Source: Carposina sasakii
Taxonomy: Eukaryota; Arthropoda; Insecta; Lepidoptera; Carposinidae
Direction: 5' to 3'
Assembly: GCA_014607495.2 (NCBI GenBank)
Contig: CP053160.1
Span: 558,001-622,000, forward strand
DNA length: 64,000 bases
Under the pieces are notes generated by a model that was given only the letters and a program-made list of their open reading frames with translations, was not told the DNA's origin and searched no databases. Of the stretch, positions 11,993-23,400 are shown in pieces. The translations under genes were made by a program, and so were the position numbers. The first letter of the stretch is position 1, and every line of letters starts with the position of its first letter.

Positions 11993-12106
11993 CTATACAA
12001 TACAGCAGCAAGGCTTGACACAGGAGCGTCGTTTGGGTCCCTCGGGCTCCTCCGCCGGCAGCCCGCGCTTCTTCCGCGACACTTCACGGATCAGCGTGAG
12101 AAACGC
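11993..12106 (-). CDS. Candidate alternative terminal exon of Ral (different hypervariable tail and CaaX box)
   Basis: This 114-nt open exon follows a GTCCCCAG acceptor and ends in TAG with AATAAA directly after it (11987-11992). It encodes 37 residues: AFLTLIREVSRKKRG, a charged linker, then KRRSCVKPCCCIV. The known Ral terminal exon at 17422-17535 is also exactly 114 nt, also phase 0, and starts [13 protein letters not shown], so the two align as duplicates of the last GTPase helix plus tail. The new tail has clustered cysteines and a terminal CCIV, a likely prenylation box with nearby palmitoylation sites, against CAIL in the other. No other GTPase exons lie on this strand nearby. Use of this exon by Ral is inferred from phase, length and orientation; it could instead be the last exon of a separate, otherwise unseen gene. 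Confidence 0.6.
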   Translation of the reverse strand, partial: AFLTLIREVSRKKRGLPAEEPEGPKRRSCVKPCCCIV

Positions 12107-12124
12107 CTGGGGACATACAACTTA

Positions 12125-12775
12125 CGTCATCATCATTTACAAGTGCACTGTTGAACATAGGCCTCCCCCAACAACCTCCACTCCGACCGGTCGGAAGCAG
12201 CCTGCATCCAACCGACGCCCGCGACCTTGGCCAGCACCCGTATGATGAATTCACTGAGAGCGAGATGTCTTACTTTTAAACGTCAAATCCACAGAGCTAT
12301 TAATAACTAAATAAACTAAGTGTATGTAATTTACATGTACAAAATAGACTTAAGACTTAGAATAGACACTCGTTCTCGAGCCAGGACTGAATGAATTAGG
12401 GCTGATAGAAGTGGTTTGCCATCCCTTTTTACACACCAAGTAGAAACACTTGCCTTGTCTAGTTATTTACTTAGCTCTGTGGATTTGTCGCGTAAATGTG
12501 AGACATCTCGCTCTCACCAAATTCATCATACGGGTGCAGGTCGTCCGTCCACCTCGTGGCCTTTCCACGCTGCGTTTGCCGATACGTGGTATCCACTCTA
12601 GAACTTTCCGACTCCATCGGCCATCAGTTCTTCGAGCTATGTGCCCTGCCCATTGCCACTTCAGATTGCTGGACCGTTGAGCTATGTCGGTGATCTTTGT
12701 ACGTCTGCGGATCTGCTCATTTCAGATCGATCACGCAGAGATCCCGTGCATTTCTGAGCTTCTTTATGAGGCACA
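12125..12775 (-). repeat. Truncated LINE fragment split by a MITE
   Basis: The text GTGCACTGTTGAACATAGGC ... GCGACCTTGGCCAG resumes after an insertion as GTCGTCCGTCCACCTCGTGG ... CCCATTGCCACTTCAGATTG. It resembles the widespread lepidopteran non-LTR fragment that reads as a degenerate reverse-transcriptase tail on the minus strand. It is heavily broken, with no intact frame. Confidence 0.55.
12235..12536. mobile_element. MITE inserted in the LINE fragment, 3-bp target duplication
   Basis: A 302-bp element with inverted ends starting CACCCGTATGATGAAT and related over about 80 bp (GAGAGCGAGATGTCT; AATCCACAGAGCTA). It is flanked by CAG (12232-12234 and 12537-12539). Removing it restores the host LINE text, which confirms an insertion. 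No transposase frame. Confidence 0.8.
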
Positions 12776-13572
12776 CAGTTACAGCACAAACTTACATACA
12801 TAATTTTACTGATTTGTTCCCGAAATGGGGTGGCCAGAACTGCAGGTTCCTAAACCCCTATAATTTTTTGTAATAGGGATGTTTACGGTTTTTTATTTGT
12901 ATTTATATCGAAAGATCATAAAATAAAAGAAACATTTGCGAAAGAAAAACTTCGCTAGCGTGAAAACTTTCCGGGATATAACGATTTCAAAATCACAATT
13001 TTAGACTTGCCAAAAAACGCTCCATACAAACGGCTACCATAATTATGACGTCACTCTATCAATAACTTGTACGCACGTAAAAGAACTTTTGTTCTACAGC
13101 TATATTAAATTTTGCGTTTATAAATATGGTCACTAAACAAAAGTTGCTGTAAATGATGCAGGTGGTCATGTGATGTAGTAATTTTCAATTAATTTCACAT
13201 TTGAAAAATGGACTTAACTTTGAAGGCTTATTACTACCTCATTTGGACACTTAATCAATTGTAATTTTACAGATAGGTATGATTTTGATGATTTATTCTG
13301 ATAAGCATAAAATGTTATTACAATTCAACCATAGTAAACTTCCCTATTATTAGTATAACGCAGTAGTCGCGGCGGACCTTTATGTAATGTTATCCGTATC
13401 ATACGCAGCCCCCCCACGCCCCCCTCATCTACCTTCCCCGCACGCAGTAAGACGCGTGCAGGTTAAGGTTCACAGCTGCAAAAATCCGCCATGATTACTA
13501 TGTATAAAGTTTCGTTTTATAGTGATTAAACAGTTGAGCTTATGTCGACGAAGCTATTATGTATGGTCTATA
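12776..13572. other. No gene seen
   Basis: Non-coding AT-rich DNA with a C-rich patch at 13408-13442. No element borders were recognised. Confidence 0.5.
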
Positions 13573-13817
13573 AATAAATATTCACACACTTCACAACACA
13601 TTGAGACCTAGTCCCACACTAAGATCCCTAAGGTCTTGTGTCGTGGGTACTAAGCAACGGTATAATATATAGGTACATAGATAAGTATAGAAACATCCAT
13701 GACTCGGAAACAATCTCCGATATTCATCACAGCAATGTTTGCACCTACCGGGATTCGAACCCAGGACCTATGGCGTCGCAGGCAGGGCCACTACCAACTA
13801 CACCAATCGGCCGTCGT
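13573..13817 (-). repeat. tRNA-derived SINE, copy 1
   Basis: On the minus strand it starts with a tRNA-like head: box A in CGATTGGTGTAGTTGGTAGT, box B in GGTTCGAATCC. It continues to an AT-rich tail with TTATTTA. Close copies are at 28480-28735, 58447-58694 and, on the plus strand and shortened, 42321-42455. Confidence 0.85.
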
Positions 13818-16800
13818 CAGATGTCGCCAGGTTTCCTTTATGGCATTTTTAACAAAGTGCATGAAAAGCTTCACATAGATCACCATCACCACACTTCCAG
13901 CCACGTAGAACATAAATACAACATAACGCTATTCGTTGGAGATCAAAATAATACGACACAAGTTTGCAAATATGTATATTTTGTTTTTGCTTTCCAATAT
14001 ACATAATCCGGTGAGTGTCATACAAACAGCGCATTATCATACATATGTAGGATACTCTCACTGTATACTAACATAGGCACGTACCTGAGGTACTAAACAG
14101 ACTCTGTAGACAATAGATAGAGTAGACTTGACGCGATACAAACGAATTTTATATTACATTGATTATAAGAACATTTATTGTGGAAACAATATTATAAAAA
14201 CTAATATAAAATGCGCCTGTATCGCATTAGTGACACACAAACAGACAACTCAACCGATCCTTAACTCCGGATCTCCTATAAATGGATAACCTTCTTCTAT
14301 AAAAAAAAATGCACTCTTAACCATTTTTGCGTACAGCCTAAGCTTTGTTTTATAGGAACCGGGCTTATGGATCATTCATGAAAACGAACGCTTCTAAACA
14401 TGATGGTGGGATACAAAATACAAAAATAACTCTGCCGATATACCAATGGAATCCCGGAATAACACAAAAACAGAGAAATTGCGCGCGGAACACCAAACAA
14501 ATAGCTATGTGACACTGAGTTAATATTCTTTATTGCACATACACAAAAAATACAACTTACAAGATAAAAGAAGAGACGCATGTACAATGGCAAGCTTATC
14601 TCTACAATTATTACGCATTTAGGTTTTTTCTTTAAGTAAATTAGGTTATTGTAACATATTTTTCTCCCTCTCATGGTCTGTGGTCCGAAGGACCTCTATG
14701 TATGTTATTTATGCTGTTTTATTTGGTAGATCAAACTGTAGAGATAGTTTAGGGGTGGGGTCCTAACAGTTGCACCCTTTATTCTAGAGTTCTGTACTAA
14801 CAGAATCATGTCTGTGTGTTTGTCCATCATGAAAGTATAAAGAACAACGGACGTAATGCGGTCACTGCACAGGTTGAAGCACCGAAATGGCGGCGCGTTG
14901 GGAATGTGTGCCTATTTTCCAGTAGGTGCCGAGGTTACTATGGTTTGTATGTGTGTGTGAATAACGCGTCAATACACATCCCTACTCCATAGAATATCGC
15001 TGCCGAGCTTACTATGAATGCTTCACTCTGTGTAGTCACAACACTCTGTCCGTTATTCTTTATACGTTCATGTTGTCCGTATTAATGTCATAACATTAAT
15101 ATTCCGCGCGCTATTTCACAGATTTTCTGTTATTCTGAGAATGGATTATTACTAATGCGATTATTGAATTCGTCTCACATATCCGTGCTTCTTACTGTTA
15201 ATTATTATAATAGTGTCATTTACTTGGCAGTATTTATATAGATAACTTAGAGGCTTATTCATTGGAGTATAACTTAAACAATTTTAATGCATTACCATAT
15301 CATTTATCAGATAAAATAATATCCGGAGGTTTTAATAAATTAATATCAGACACATATAAATAAGTAAACATTTTTGAATATCACTGTAGTATCAACTAAC
15401 AGATACCTTACATACATCTAGTATGTAAGAATTACTTGTAACTTTAGCGTTACTAAGTTACTAATTATAATATAAATAAAATTGTGACGAAATATAATTA
15501 AATTTTTTAATAATTACACAATGGGTAAACGAGACAACAATAGGCAATACTATATGGTGCGAGCGAGATAAAATCACTAAAAGAGATTACGATGACAACA
15601 CAAGGCTTGCATAATGCGTCACTAAACGATACAATTAATTATATAAATATTAAATCATTTTGCCCATCGATTAATAACGCATATTGCAATTATTCTACAA
15701 TTTTCTCAAATAAGTAAAGACTCCATTATAATTCGAGTTTTCAAATAAAGTTAAACTATTCTAAGTGGACCAAAACCCAACAGTTATGGGTGTAGCTATA
15801 GCCCAGCGTCCTCGCTGGCACGTTCTCGAGTAAAGAACAATTAAACAAGTAGTCTTTGAAGCTTTTACCTAAGATTAATTAATATCCACCATTCTAGGAG
15901 CAGTGCAAACACTCACACCAAGCGGCTGTAGAAAACATTATTGTCACCGCGAAACTTCTGTAACTAACATATGATAGCCACATGTATAACAACATCTAAG
16001 AACGCGAGTACTGTTAATCTTACTTCAAGTTTCGTAATAACAACACACAGGTTTCCACAACCGCCGACAACACAAGAACCAACAACGCGTCTCACGATAC
16101 ATTTAGCACTTATCATGTACAAATAAATACGATACCTTAACGTTAACTGCCGACGTCTGCGACACAGTGGGTAGAACGGGCTTATTGTCTTGTATGGATA
16201 TCGGACACCCTTATGGGGCTTACGGACTTTTTAATAAGAAATAAGAGGCATGTATACAATTTATACATAATATTTAAAACCAAACATGACCAAATATGTA
16301 AATATCAAGACAAGAAGAACACTGTTTAGTTAGATGAAGATAAATCTACAAGTTCTTCAAATTATAATTATATATATATAAACAGTACTCTATAATGTAT
16401 CCAGCACCATGACAGGGCGAAATATCATTATTTATTATATTATACCACTTGCATACTTTATATATAACCCTCAGTGATATTGCAATGCCACAATAAATAA
16501 ACTTGATATTAAAATCCGCACTGATTATGTATTTCTAGACCAGCAAGCCTAGCATGAGCTGCGAAACACGATATGATAAACCGATTTATCGACATTTAGC
16601 CTGTCAATATTACGATAAATATAGCCGCACTGTTGCATTTTGTATAGAGACGGTACGATATCGTATGATACGATATCCACGATTCGTGGTCATACTAGGG
16701 GGGCTGGTTGAGGTAATTTCAAATTTACTCGCGAACACTGGCGATATATCATACATTTTCGGCATATTGATTCAACCATAATAAGTATTACAAAAAGTCT

Positions 16801-17421
16801 AGCATATTTTACAAAATTACATCTTTTTCAGAGCGACATCGCTTCACTAATCAACTAAAAACTGGACACAAATGACAGTGTATTGTTCATCTCTTTCCGT
16901 TTACTTACAAAAAGAACGAGACAAACGAGCTGTAACCACGATAACCTACCTACAAATACATTAAGTGGCCTTCACGACTACATAAAACGCTTTTTTTTTC
17001 AGCTTTTCTTTTTTTTATTTAAATCGGTTGCACAATCCCACTGAGCAGCACTCGATCCTGACTCGACCGGTCAGTAAGACGGGCACAGGTTTACCTAAAA
17101 AGGAAGGCTGGCGAAGTTTTGTAAACTATCTCAATTTCACAAACACTGAAAGTCGTTTATGATGTTTTTTTTTTTGTTTTGGTATCAATTTGTAGGACGT
17201 ACAAACTGGCATACGCTGAAAGCTAAATACTGAAGCTAGTTTAATAACTGCATCTATAAAACATCCTTCTTATCCAATTCAAATATATAAACTCACAAAT
17301 CAATCGAATAAGGAAAATATTTAACAGTTTCCGACCGTAACCGCGCCGTCCAAATCTAAAATTACTGGCAATACACTATGGATCGCTTACAAAACCCCCC
17401 TCGCCCCGCGGCCCGCCCCGC
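13818..17421. other. Ral 3' region and intergenic DNA, no further gene
   Basis: AT-rich, with no exon-like frames. The part next to the Ral stop is probably its 3' untranslated region; minus-strand AATAAA candidates lie at about 17012. A copy of the 5560-5700 repeat lies inverted at about 14520-14620. Between the two Ral terminal exons, apart from the SINE, nothing with coding structure is visible. Confidence 0.5.
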
Positions 17422-20400
17422 CTACAAAATGGCGCATTTGATTTTCCTGCGTTTCTTGCCCTTGCTGTCTTGCTGCGTCGCGCGGTTGTCGTCAGACTTG
17501 CGTGAACGGATCTCCCTCATGAGGTCGAAGAACACCTGCAAACACACCACCGTCAGCCCACACACACACAAACAAACTTGGAAGCAAGCCCAACCACCGA
17601 CACCACATTGCTTATGAAACCCTAATAATTTGTAGTAACAGTGGGTGTCGCGCGCATTCATTATTGGTAAATGTAGATTCTTCTAGAGTTATAGCCTGAC
17701 GCTTTCTGTTCGAAAATGTATATGAGGATGGATGTATGGATGACTTGGCGCTGGTCTCCACGTACGGCACCTGTCAATGCAGCGCCCTCTGCCTCGCTAC
17801 CCACCTTGTCCACGTGGTCCCTGGTCTTGGCGCTGGTCTCCACGTACGGCACCTGTCAATGCAGCGCCCCCTGCCTCGCTACCCACCTTGTCCACGTGGT
17901 CCCTGGTCTTGGCGCTGGTCTCCACGTACGGCACCTGCCAATGCAGCGCCCCCTGCCTCGCTACCCACCTTGTCCACGTGGTCCCTGGTCTTGGCGCTGG
18001 TCTCCACGTACAGCACCTGTCAATGTAGCGCCCCCTGCCTCGCTACCCACCTTGTCCACGTGGTCCCTGGTCTTGGCGCTGGTCTCCACGTACAGCACCT
18101 GTCAATGTAGCGCCCCCTGCCTCGCTACCCACCTTGTCCACGTGGTCCCTGGTCTTGGCGCTGGTCTCCACGTACGGCACCTGTCAATGCAGCGCCCCCT
18201 GCCTCGCTACCCACCTTGTCCACATGGTCCCTGGTCTTGGCGCTGGTCTCCACGTACGGCACCTGTCAATGCAGCGCCCTCTGCCTCGCTACCCACCTTG
18301 TCCACGTGGTCCCTGGTCTTGGCGCTGGTCTCCACGTACGGCACCTGTCAATGCAGCGCCCTCTGCCTCGCTACCCACCTTGTCCACGTGGTCCCTGGTC
18401 TTGGCGCTGGTCTCCACGTACGGCACCTGTCAATGCAGCGCCCTCTGCCTCGCTACCCACCTTGTCCACGTGGTCCCTGGTCTTGGCGCTGGTCTCCACG
18501 TACGGCACCTGTCAATGCAGCGCCCTCTGCCTCGCTACCCACCTTGTCCACGTGGTCCCTGGTCTTGGCGCTGGTCTCCACGTACGGCACCTGTCAATGC
18601 AGCGCCCTCTGCCTCGCTACCCACCTTGTCCACGTGGTCCCTGGTCTTGGCGCTGGTCTCCACGTACGGCACCTGTCAATGCAGCGCCCTCTGCCTCGCT
18701 ACCCACCTTGTCCACGTGGTCCCTGGTCTTGGCGCTGGTCTCCACGTACGGCACCTGTCAATGCAGCGCCCTCTGCCTCGCTACCCACCTTGTCCACGTG
18801 GTCCCTGGTCTTGGCGCTGGTCTCCACGTACGGCACCTGTCAATGCAGCGCCCTCTGCCTCGCTACCCACCTTGTCCACGTGGTCCCTGGTCTTGGCACT
18901 GGTCTCCACGTACGGCACCTGTCAATGCAGCGCCCTCTGCCTCGCTACCCACCTTGTCCACGTGGTCCCTGGTCTTGGCGCTGGTCTCCACGTACGGCAC
19001 CTGTCAATGCAGCGCCCTCTGCCTCGCTACCCACCTTGTCCACGTGGTCCCTGGTCTTGGCGCTGGTCTCCACGTACGGCACCTGCCAATGCAGCGCCCC
19101 CTGCCTCGCTACCCACCTTGTCCACGTGGTCCCTGGTCTTGGCGCTGGTCTCCACGTACGGCACCTGTCAATGCAGCGCCCCCTGCCTCGCTACCCACCT
19201 TGTCCACGTGGTCCCTGGTCTTGGCGCTGGTCTCCACGTACGGCACCTGTCAATGCAGCGCCCCCTGCCTCGCTACCCACCTTGTCCACGTGGTCCCTGG
19301 TCTTGGCGCTGGTCTCCACGTACGGCACCTGTCAATGCAGCGCCCCCTGCCTCGCTACCCACCTTGTCCACGTGGTCCCTGGTCTTGGCGCTGGTCTCCA
19401 CGTACGGCACCTGCCAGTGCTGGGCGCGCTCGCGACACGCCTCCAGCGGCACGCGTCGCTTCTCCCCCAGGTCGGACTTGTTGCCCACCAGCAGGAAGGG
19501 GATGTTCTCGTCGTTCTTCACGCGCAGGATCTGCTCTCTGGAACAAGACGACGGTGGATAAGTCATTTAGCTGATGATGCCATTTGATTGTGTTGTAGCT
19601 TTTAAATTAAACAACGTTAAATTAGGTTGTAACAAAGAATACTTTAATTTTTGTAATCTTAACTAAAGGATCTGACAGACCCGTGGCAAGAGCGCGTATC
19701 CACATCCACCGTGTTGCCAGCTATATATTTCTATTCTCCTAAAGTTTACTACACTCTTCCCCTACACATAAGACTTTTAATAAAATAAAGTATTAACTTA
19801 GAATATATAAACATAAACTTAACTTAAATTACATTTTATAATTTGGTTAGCATGCCTTTTGACTATTTTTCCTTCTACACAAACATTGTATGTTATACCC
19901 GGTGTCAGACAGTCTTCTACCTCCCCCAAAATCCACTTCCTATTTTTATTTCTATAGTCTCTAACCATGACTTTTTCCCCCACTTTAAAAGGCATATTTG
20001 TATTTATATTAGGGTTATGATTCCCAGTATTCACTTGTGAGGCAATGGACCTTGGTTGTGGCTTTAACAGTGAAAATCTGGTTCTCAACTCCCTCTGGTA
20101 CATAAGTTTGGCTGGACTGACTCCGGTGGAACGGTGGACACTGGAACGATAGTCTAACAAGAAAAGATTCATAGCATATTCTAGTGTATTTCCCGAGTCC
20201 ATTATTCTTTTAATGTGATTTTTAAATGTCTGGACAAAACGCTCCGCTGCCCCATTTGTGGCAGGATAATAAGGTGGAGTGAAACTTAATTTAACACCTG
20301 TAATATTACAAAATTCCTTAAATTCAATACTAGTCCAAGTTGTTCCATTGTCCACCACCAAATGATTTGGAAAGCCAAACCTGGCATAAACATTTTTAAA

Positions 20401-23400
20401 TACAGTAATAGTCTTAGCTGCTGTTATATTTGACATAACGTAAGCCTCTGCCCACTTTGAAAAACTGTCAACAATTACCAAAAACATCTTTCCATAGAAA
20501 GGTCCCAGAAAATCAGCATGAATTCTTTCCCAAACCATCTGTGTAGATGGCCATGGTGTTAGTGGAATTTTTTCTGGAGCATTTCTATTTTCTAAACAAA
20601 TCTTACATGAACTAGTTATTTCTATAATATCTTGATCCATTGTTGTCCACCAGAAATAAGAACGTGCTATCTGTTTCATTCTACTTACTCCAAAGTGACT
20701 TTCATGTAATTCATTCATAACATTATTTTGTAAGCTTTGTGGTATAATTACTCTTGTTCCCCACAATAAGCAGCCTTGATCTATACTCAACTCATTTCTT
20801 TTATTATGAAATGGTTTGAGATTATCTGATAACAAGTTCTTATCTGGCCACCCTTCCATGCAATATTTTGCCACCTTAATTAATAAGTTATCAATTTTTG
20901 TTTCTTTTTCTACAATTTTCCAATTTAAGTGTTCAAAATTTGATAATGACAAGAAATTTATTACACCATTTTCACTACTGGCCAGTAACGGATGATTAAA
21001 TTTGCTATTGTCGTCTGATGGATTACGGGACAAGAAATCAGCAGGATTTTTATTTGTTGTTATGTGGCGAACAGTGTAGTTAAACCCTGACAAAAATATT
21101 GCCCAGTGTTGTAATCTTTTACAGGCCATTTTTGGAATGCCTTTTTTTGGTCCAAAAATGCTTACCAAAGCAGCATTGTCTGTTTCCAATTCAAACCTTC
21201 TACCAAACACATATTCATAAAATTTTGTAACCCCAAATATGATTGCAAATGCTTCTTTTTCTATTGTTGGATATTTTAATTGGGTTTCTGATAATTTTTT
21301 ACTGGCATATGCCACTGGTTTCACTACACCCTCTCCATTTCTCACTGACAAAACTGCCCCTACCCCACCATCTGATGCATCACAACTTAATATGACTGGT
21401 AAATCATTACTGTAATATACTAAAATAGATGTCTTTGTTAATGCTTCTTTGATTTTTACAAATGCATTGTTACATTTGTCTGTCCAATTTAACCTTTCAC
21501 TTTTTAAACAATTATATAATGGCTGCAAAACAGAGGCCATGTTTCTTAGAAATCTATTGTAATAATTAACTTTTCCCAAAAATGAGCGCAGCATCTTTAT
21601 GTTTTCAGGCTGGGGTGTTTTCAGGAGCGGTTCAATGTTTTCCTTATTTACCCTAACCCCTTCATTAGAAATCTGGTATCCAAAGACTGTTAATTGCTGC
21701 ACAAAAAATTTACATTTTGATATTTTTAATTTTAGTTCAGCTTCAGAGAACCTTTCTAGTACTGCCCTTAACCTTGAATTTACATCTTGAATAGTTTTTC
21801 CTGCAATAAAAACATTATCTATGTAAGCTTTTACTCCTTCAAGTCCTGCTAATAATTGTACAATTAAACGCTGAAATGATCCTGGACCTGTGTTTACCCC
21901 ATATGGTAAATACAAATACTTATATATCCCCTTTTCTGTTACTATGGTAGTTAATTTTTGTGACTCTTCATCCAGTGGTGCCTGCAAGTATGCCTCTTTC
22001 AAGTCTAATTCACAAAAATAATTATTTCCTTCAAAATTAGCCAATATTTGATTTATTGTGGGCAGAGGATAGTGATCAATTTCTAAGTTTGGGTTTAATG
22101 TCAATTTGTAATCCCCACAAAGTCTCACTGTACCATCACCCTTCATTACCGGCACCACCGGTGTTCCCCACTCACTAAATTCAATAGGAGCAATACGTCT
22201 ATTTTCTAGTAGTCTATTAATTTCTGAGTCTATCTTAGATTTTAAAGCAAAAGGGACACTTCGTGCTGGTAAAAATTTTGGTTTGCAATCTTTTCTTAGT
22301 TTTAATGTTATTTGTGCTTTTTTGAAATTACCCCAGCCTGGTTGAAAAACAATGGGGAAGTCTTTTTTTAATTCTGCTAAGTATGTATCTTTCTGAAATG
22401 CTAATGATGAGCAAACATTAACTATTGGATCCAATTTTAATGGCCATAAATTTAATTGTAATAACCAATCTTTGCCCACCACTCTCGGAAAGTTGTCCGG
22501 GACAATTATTATAGTTAAATTACGACTAGTTTTTCCATAGGTTACGCTTAAATTTTCTAAAATTCCAATTGGTTTTGAAGTGGACTGATTAAAGTTTATC
22601 AAAGTAAGGTTGCTTAATTTCATGGGTAATTTTGTAAAGTACTTATTTTTATCCCTTTCATTTAATGTTGTTATATCAGAGCCGGTATCCACTTCAAAAT
22701 CAAATGGGATACCTTCAATTTTAATTTTCATAAACATAGATGCAATTCTTTTTAAACACTTACATTCCAGATTTAATACTTGATACAGGTCATTTTCCTC
22801 GTTATTGTAAATATTTTCATTGACATGTTTTTCTTGTTCCATGTCACTGTTTACCTTTACTGTCTTCAAACTTGCATTCTTCTTTGGACAAGTCTTGAAA
22901 ATATGGCCTTGTCTTCCACATTCACTACAATATTTTGTTTTTAAAGTACACTGTTCACGCATGTGACCCTCCTTTCCACAGCAAAAGCATTTGTTCCCAT
23001 GTCTTGGGGCCCAAGTATTCTGCTGGGCGTTATTCTGCATACCACTTCCTTTAAATGGTTTTCCTTTAGTTTGTGTTCTAAATGAGAACATTTCCATCTG
23101 TTTAGTTGACTTCTTATGTGCCATTTTAAATGCCATTTCAGCTGTTTCCGCTACAGTTGACAGTTCAGTTAATGATTTATCCGCAATTTTCAAGAGCTCA
23201 TAGCGGATGGTATCACTGTGGACTCCATTTAACAGCCTTTCTTTTAGGTGCTCTTCCACATCTTTAAACTGACAATCTTTTGTCATTTTACGCAAAGTTA
23301 GTAAGTATTCTTTAATGCTTTCTGTTTCACTTTGATTTCTGTCTTTGAATACCGCACGGTGAACCGCTAGGTTTGTTTTAGGGTGGTAAAAATCTTCCAA

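Noticed and set aside
17746..19430. CRISPR-like array
   Set aside because: Units are identical throughout with no unique spacers, and they match exon plus intron of a eukaryotic gene.
17716..19587. 623-, 475- and 452-codon plus-strand frames
   Set aside because: They are antisense shadows of the 82-bp Ral splice-donor array.
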